DNA of 7,596 nt from Euryarchaeota archaeon UBA121 (GTDB taxonomy: Archaea > Thermoplasmatota > Poseidoniia > Poseidoniales > Thalassarchaeaceae), in NCBI GenBank assembly GCA_002499865.1, contig DANL01000058.1, positions 1 to 7,596 on the forward strand, in the 5' to 3' direction. Both the position numbers and the translations under genes were made by a program. Under the pieces are notes generated by a model that was not told the origin of the DNA, did not search any database, and saw nothing but the letters and a program-made list of their open reading frames with translations. Below are positions 5,710 to 7,596 of this stretch, one piece after another. Each line of letters starts with the position of its first letter. Positions within the stretch are counted from its first letter, which is position 1.

Positions 5710-6642
5710 ATGACGGCGTTGCCCCATGATAGGTCTGGTCTCCTCTTCTTTGATGGGACGCCTAGCATGATGATGCTTGATTCAATTGATAGGTGGATGA
5801 CAGCGATGGTCTCTGACGAAGGCAGTGGAGGAGAAGGTCCTGGTGGTCATATGGAAGCGGTTGTCATCTCCAAAGAAAAGGGGCTGATATGTGGTACTTT
5901 CGTAATTGAAAGGTTACTGGAAACGCACTATCCCTCCTGTATGGTAGAGTGGCGAGTGTCAGAGGGATCTCTAGTTGAGGTTGGCGACGAGGTTCTCAGA
6001 ATATCAGGTGGTGGTGCTGAAATGCTACGTTCTGAGAGAGTGTTATTGAATGTCCTCGGAAGGCTTTCAGGGATTTCCACTAATTCTTCAAGATGGATTA
6101 ACGAGGCTGGAAGTATGGGCGTAGCTTGCACCAGAAAGGTTGACTGGGGCCTTCTAGACAAATGGGCAGTCCACGTTGGAGGAGGGTTAACACATCGACT
6201 AAGCAGGGAGGACGCTCTGATGATCAAGGATAGCGAGGTTCTCTCATCAATAGTTGGTAGTGAGACCGAGGATGAGGCCTTAGCCAGATTAGTTTCGGAG
6301 GTTGATATTGACGCTAATTCTAACTTCATAGTGATAGAGGTAAGGTCTGTGGAGCAAGCGCTAACTGTAGCTGAAATTTGGAAGAGAGTCCAGGCTGAAA
6401 GGGAGAGAGGTGAGAGAGTAGTGATTTTGCTCGATAATATGGGCCCTGAATCGTCATCTATAGTTTCGAAGCGTATGGAGGAAGAGGGATTACGTGATTG
6501 GTGTATCCTTGAGGGCTCGGGAGGGATTTCTCTAGATGAAGTAAAAGAATGGTCTAATTGCGGGGTGGATTTAATCTCCACTAGCTCGATTAACAGAGGG
6601 GTATTGCCCCTTGATCTGTCGATGAGGTTCAGAGGAGAGTGA
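5710..6642 (+). CDS. nadC: Divergent nicotinate-nucleotide pyrophosphorylase (quinolinate phosphoribosyltransferase)
   Basis: This 310-residue protein belongs to the NadC family, which converts quinolinate and PRPP to nicotinate mononucleotide in de novo NAD synthesis. Preserved elements are LRSERVLLNVLGRLSGIST (106-123... Arg110 in SER), TRK (141-143), THR (161-163), MIKD (171-174), VIEVRS with Glu210, LLDNM (240-244), EGSGGI (268-273) and GVDLIS (285-290). These cover most of the residues known to bind phosphate and quinolinate. Several usual motifs differ: the N-terminal EDxGxGDxT segment is not recognisable, the PGLR segment after TRK is replaced by DWGLLD, and IKDNH reads IKDSE. It is also about 25-30 residues longer than typical. 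The start is the first ATG; downstream ATGs at 5767-5775 are possible. The enzyme may be a genuine but diverged NadC or a paralogue with another substrate. Confidence 0.82.
   Translation: MTALPHDRSGLLFFDGTPSMMMLDSIDRWMTAMVSDEGSGGEGPGGHMEAVVISKEKGLICGTFVIERLLETHYPSCMVEWRVSEGSLVEVGDEVLRISGGGAEMLRSERVLLNVLGRLSGISTNSSRWINEAGSMGVACTRKVDWGLLDKWAVHVGGGLTHRLSREDALMIKDSEVLSSIVGSETEDEALARLVSEVDIDANSNFIVIEVRSVEQALTVAEIWKRVQAERERGERVVILLDNMGPESSSIVSKRMEEEGLRDWCILEGSGGISLDEVKEWSNCGVDLISTSSINRGVLPLDLSMRFRGE
6634..6637 (+). promoter_or_regulatory. Ribosome-binding site that decides the start of the phosphopantoate ligase gene
   Basis: A GGAG sits 7 bases before the ATG at 6645 but only 1 base before the alternative GTG at 6639. 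The spacing favours the ATG. The motif lies within the last codons of nadC, which suggests coupled translation. Confidence 0.5.
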
Positions 6643-6644
6643 TT

Positions 6645-7415
6645 ATGGCAGATATCCCAGATTCACACCCTAGGAAGGCATCCCTAATGTCCCGACAGAG
6701 GATGGTAGAGGCCTCCAAGAGAGGGCTATTGGCAGAATCAGCAATGATTGCTCATGGACGCGGGGAGGCCTTTGACTATCTTCTTGGCGAGAGGACAATC
6801 GATTCGGCGTCATTAGCAATTCGCGAGGCGGCTGCTCGTCTACTTGCTGCTAAAAGTCCAGTTATCTCGATGAATGGGAACACGACTGTCCTAGCAGGCA
6901 GTGAGGCGATTATGATTGCCTCGATACTTGGCTGTCCTGTTGAGGTGAACATATACTACCGGACCGATGAACGAATGGATTTGCTGATAGGTGAATTAGA
7001 GTCCCTGAGGGATCGACTTGGGATGGAGTCTCTAGAAGTGGCTAGGGAGCCCATCATGGATGTAGAGATCCTAGGGGCAGTGGCAGATGGAAGAATTCTG
7101 GGGCTAGAAGGGCCTAGGTCGTTATGTTCTTCGCGGGGAATAGAGCAGGCTGATGTTGTGCTGGTCCCTCTTGAGGATGGAGATCGTTGCGAGGCTCTGA
7201 CTTCGCTTGGAAAGCAGGTAATTGCCATAGACCTTAATCCCCTATCTAGGACATCCAAAACAGCTACTGTTACGATAGTAGATGAAGTTGCCAGGGCTAT
7301 GGGCAGGCTTGTCGATGAGCTATTGGAGGATCCCACTACTACCGATTGGAACAATGAGGCGGTTCTTAGAGACGCCTTGGAGATAATGTCTAGCTCATCA
7401 CTGAGGATTGGTTAG
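6645..7415 (+). CDS. 4-phosphopantoate--beta-alanine ligase (archaeal phosphopantothenate synthetase)
   Basis: This 256-residue enzyme joins 4-phosphopantoate and beta-alanine using ATP to give 4-phosphopantothenate, the archaeal route to coenzyme A that replaces bacterial PanC and PanK (COG1701, formerly DUF137). Family signatures are clear: IPDSHPRKASL (4-14), AHGRGEAFDYLLGE (36-49), PVISMNGNTTVLAG (72-85), EVNIYYRTDER (100-110), ADVVLVPLEDGDRCEAL (169-185), GKQVIAIDLNPLSRTS (189-204) and TIVDEVARA (210-218). The length is normal. ATG 6645 is preferred over the in-frame GTG at 6639 because of GGAG spacing; the latter would overlap the nadC stop by four bases. It almost certainly shares an mRNA with nadC. 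The partner pantoate kinase is not in the window. Confidence 0.95.
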   Translation: MADIPDSHPRKASLMSRQRMVEASKRGLLAESAMIAHGRGEAFDYLLGERTIDSASLAIREAAARLLAAKSPVISMNGNTTVLAGSEAIMIASILGCPVEVNIYYRTDERMDLLIGELESLRDRLGMESLEVAREPIMDVEILGAVADGRILGLEGPRSLCSSRGIEQADVVLVPLEDGDRCEALTSLGKQVIAIDLNPLSRTSKTATVTIVDEVARAMGRLVDELLEDPTTTDWNNEAVLRDALEIMSSSSLRIG

Positions 7416-7596
7416 GGGAATCTCTCTTTGAGCATCGACTCGCATCTCATAGCGATGGCTTGGCCGACTTCGGAGGTACTTGCTGAACCCCCCAAGTCAT
7501 AGGTCACTATGCCTCCATCTTCGAAATGCTTCTGTATCGCACTCTGTAGAATCTCAGCACAGGTATCAAGATTCTGATCCTTCTTTCTGAATGCTA
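7412..7596 (-). CDS. Isocitrate/isopropylmalate dehydrogenase family protein, C-terminal fragment
   Basis: A minus-strand frame open to the right edge gives the last 60 residues of a protein, ending in TAA at 7414-7412. It reads GGIVTYDLGGSASTSEVGQAIA (fragment residues 27-48) near the end, matching the C-terminal signature (DLGGxAsTxEvxxAI) of the NAD(P)-dependent beta-decarboxylating dehydrogenases: isopropylmalate, isocitrate and homoisocitrate dehydrogenases. The substrate-determining helix lies outside the window, so the specific enzyme cannot be chosen. Its stop overlaps the phosphopantoate ligase stop by four bases (TTAG). Confidence 0.78.
   Translation of the reverse strand, partial: AFRKKDQNLDTCAEILQSAIQKHFEDGGIVTYDLGGSASTSEVGQAIAMRCESMLKERFP

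Noticed and set aside
5928..6581. 217-codon open frame on the minus strand opposite nadC
   Set aside because: Its product is Ser/Thr/Pro-rich with no family motifs and lies entirely antisense to a recognisable gene.
6639..6644. GTG start for the phosphopantoate ligase gene overlapping the nadC stop
   Set aside because: GGAG is only one base away, while the ATG at 6645 has normal spacing and gives the family N-terminus MADIPDSHPR.
6956..7354. 132-codon minus-strand frame inside the phosphopantoate ligase gene
   Set aside because: It is Ser-rich and antisense to strongly conserved motifs of the real gene.

Overview
The window is a gene-dense stretch of an archaeal chromosome. The evidence is a run of archaeal or archaeal-type proteins: the C-terminal end of DNA polymerase II (D-family) large subunit, the iron-sulfur primase subunit PriL, the archaeal pterin pyrophosphokinase MptE, a DUF373 membrane protein, a Pcc1-like KEOPS subunit and the archaeal 4-phosphopantoate--beta-alanine ligase. 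A bacterial-type MetK, mixed base composition, very short intergenic spaces and a small CxxC...CxxC zinc protein point towards an uncultivated euryarchaeote of the Thermoplasmatota / marine group II-III kind. That placement is inference from gene style; no rRNA is present to confirm it.

Layout, left to right. 1-366 (+) is the end of polC (DP2). It runs tail to tail into mptE (1197-367, -), with no base between the two stop codons. mptE diverges from priL (1227-2312, +). A 72-base gap then leads to a DUF373 integral membrane protein (2385-3569, +). Its stop codon overlaps the stop of a small zinc-ribbon protein (3994-3566, -), which lies just downstream of, and is probably cotranscribed with, metK (5330-4056, -). 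A 91-base spacer separates metK from a divergent rightward set: a Pcc1-like gene (5422-5670), a divergent nadC (5710-6642) and the phosphopantoate--beta-alanine ligase gene (6645-7415). The ligase gene meets the C-terminal end of an isocitrate/isopropylmalate-type dehydrogenase on the minus strand (7596-7412), again with overlapping stops.

Functionally the window combines replication (polC, priL) with cofactor synthesis: pterin (mptE), S-adenosylmethionine (metK), NAD (nadC) and coenzyme A (the ligase), plus a possible tRNA t6A modification subunit (Pcc1). It looks like ordinary core chromosome. I found no mobile element, CRISPR array, tRNA or rRNA. The points most worth checking are the extended zinc knuckle in DP2, the bacterial-type MetK, the NadC that lacks several usual family motifs, and the repeated use of overlapping or abutting convergent stop codons.
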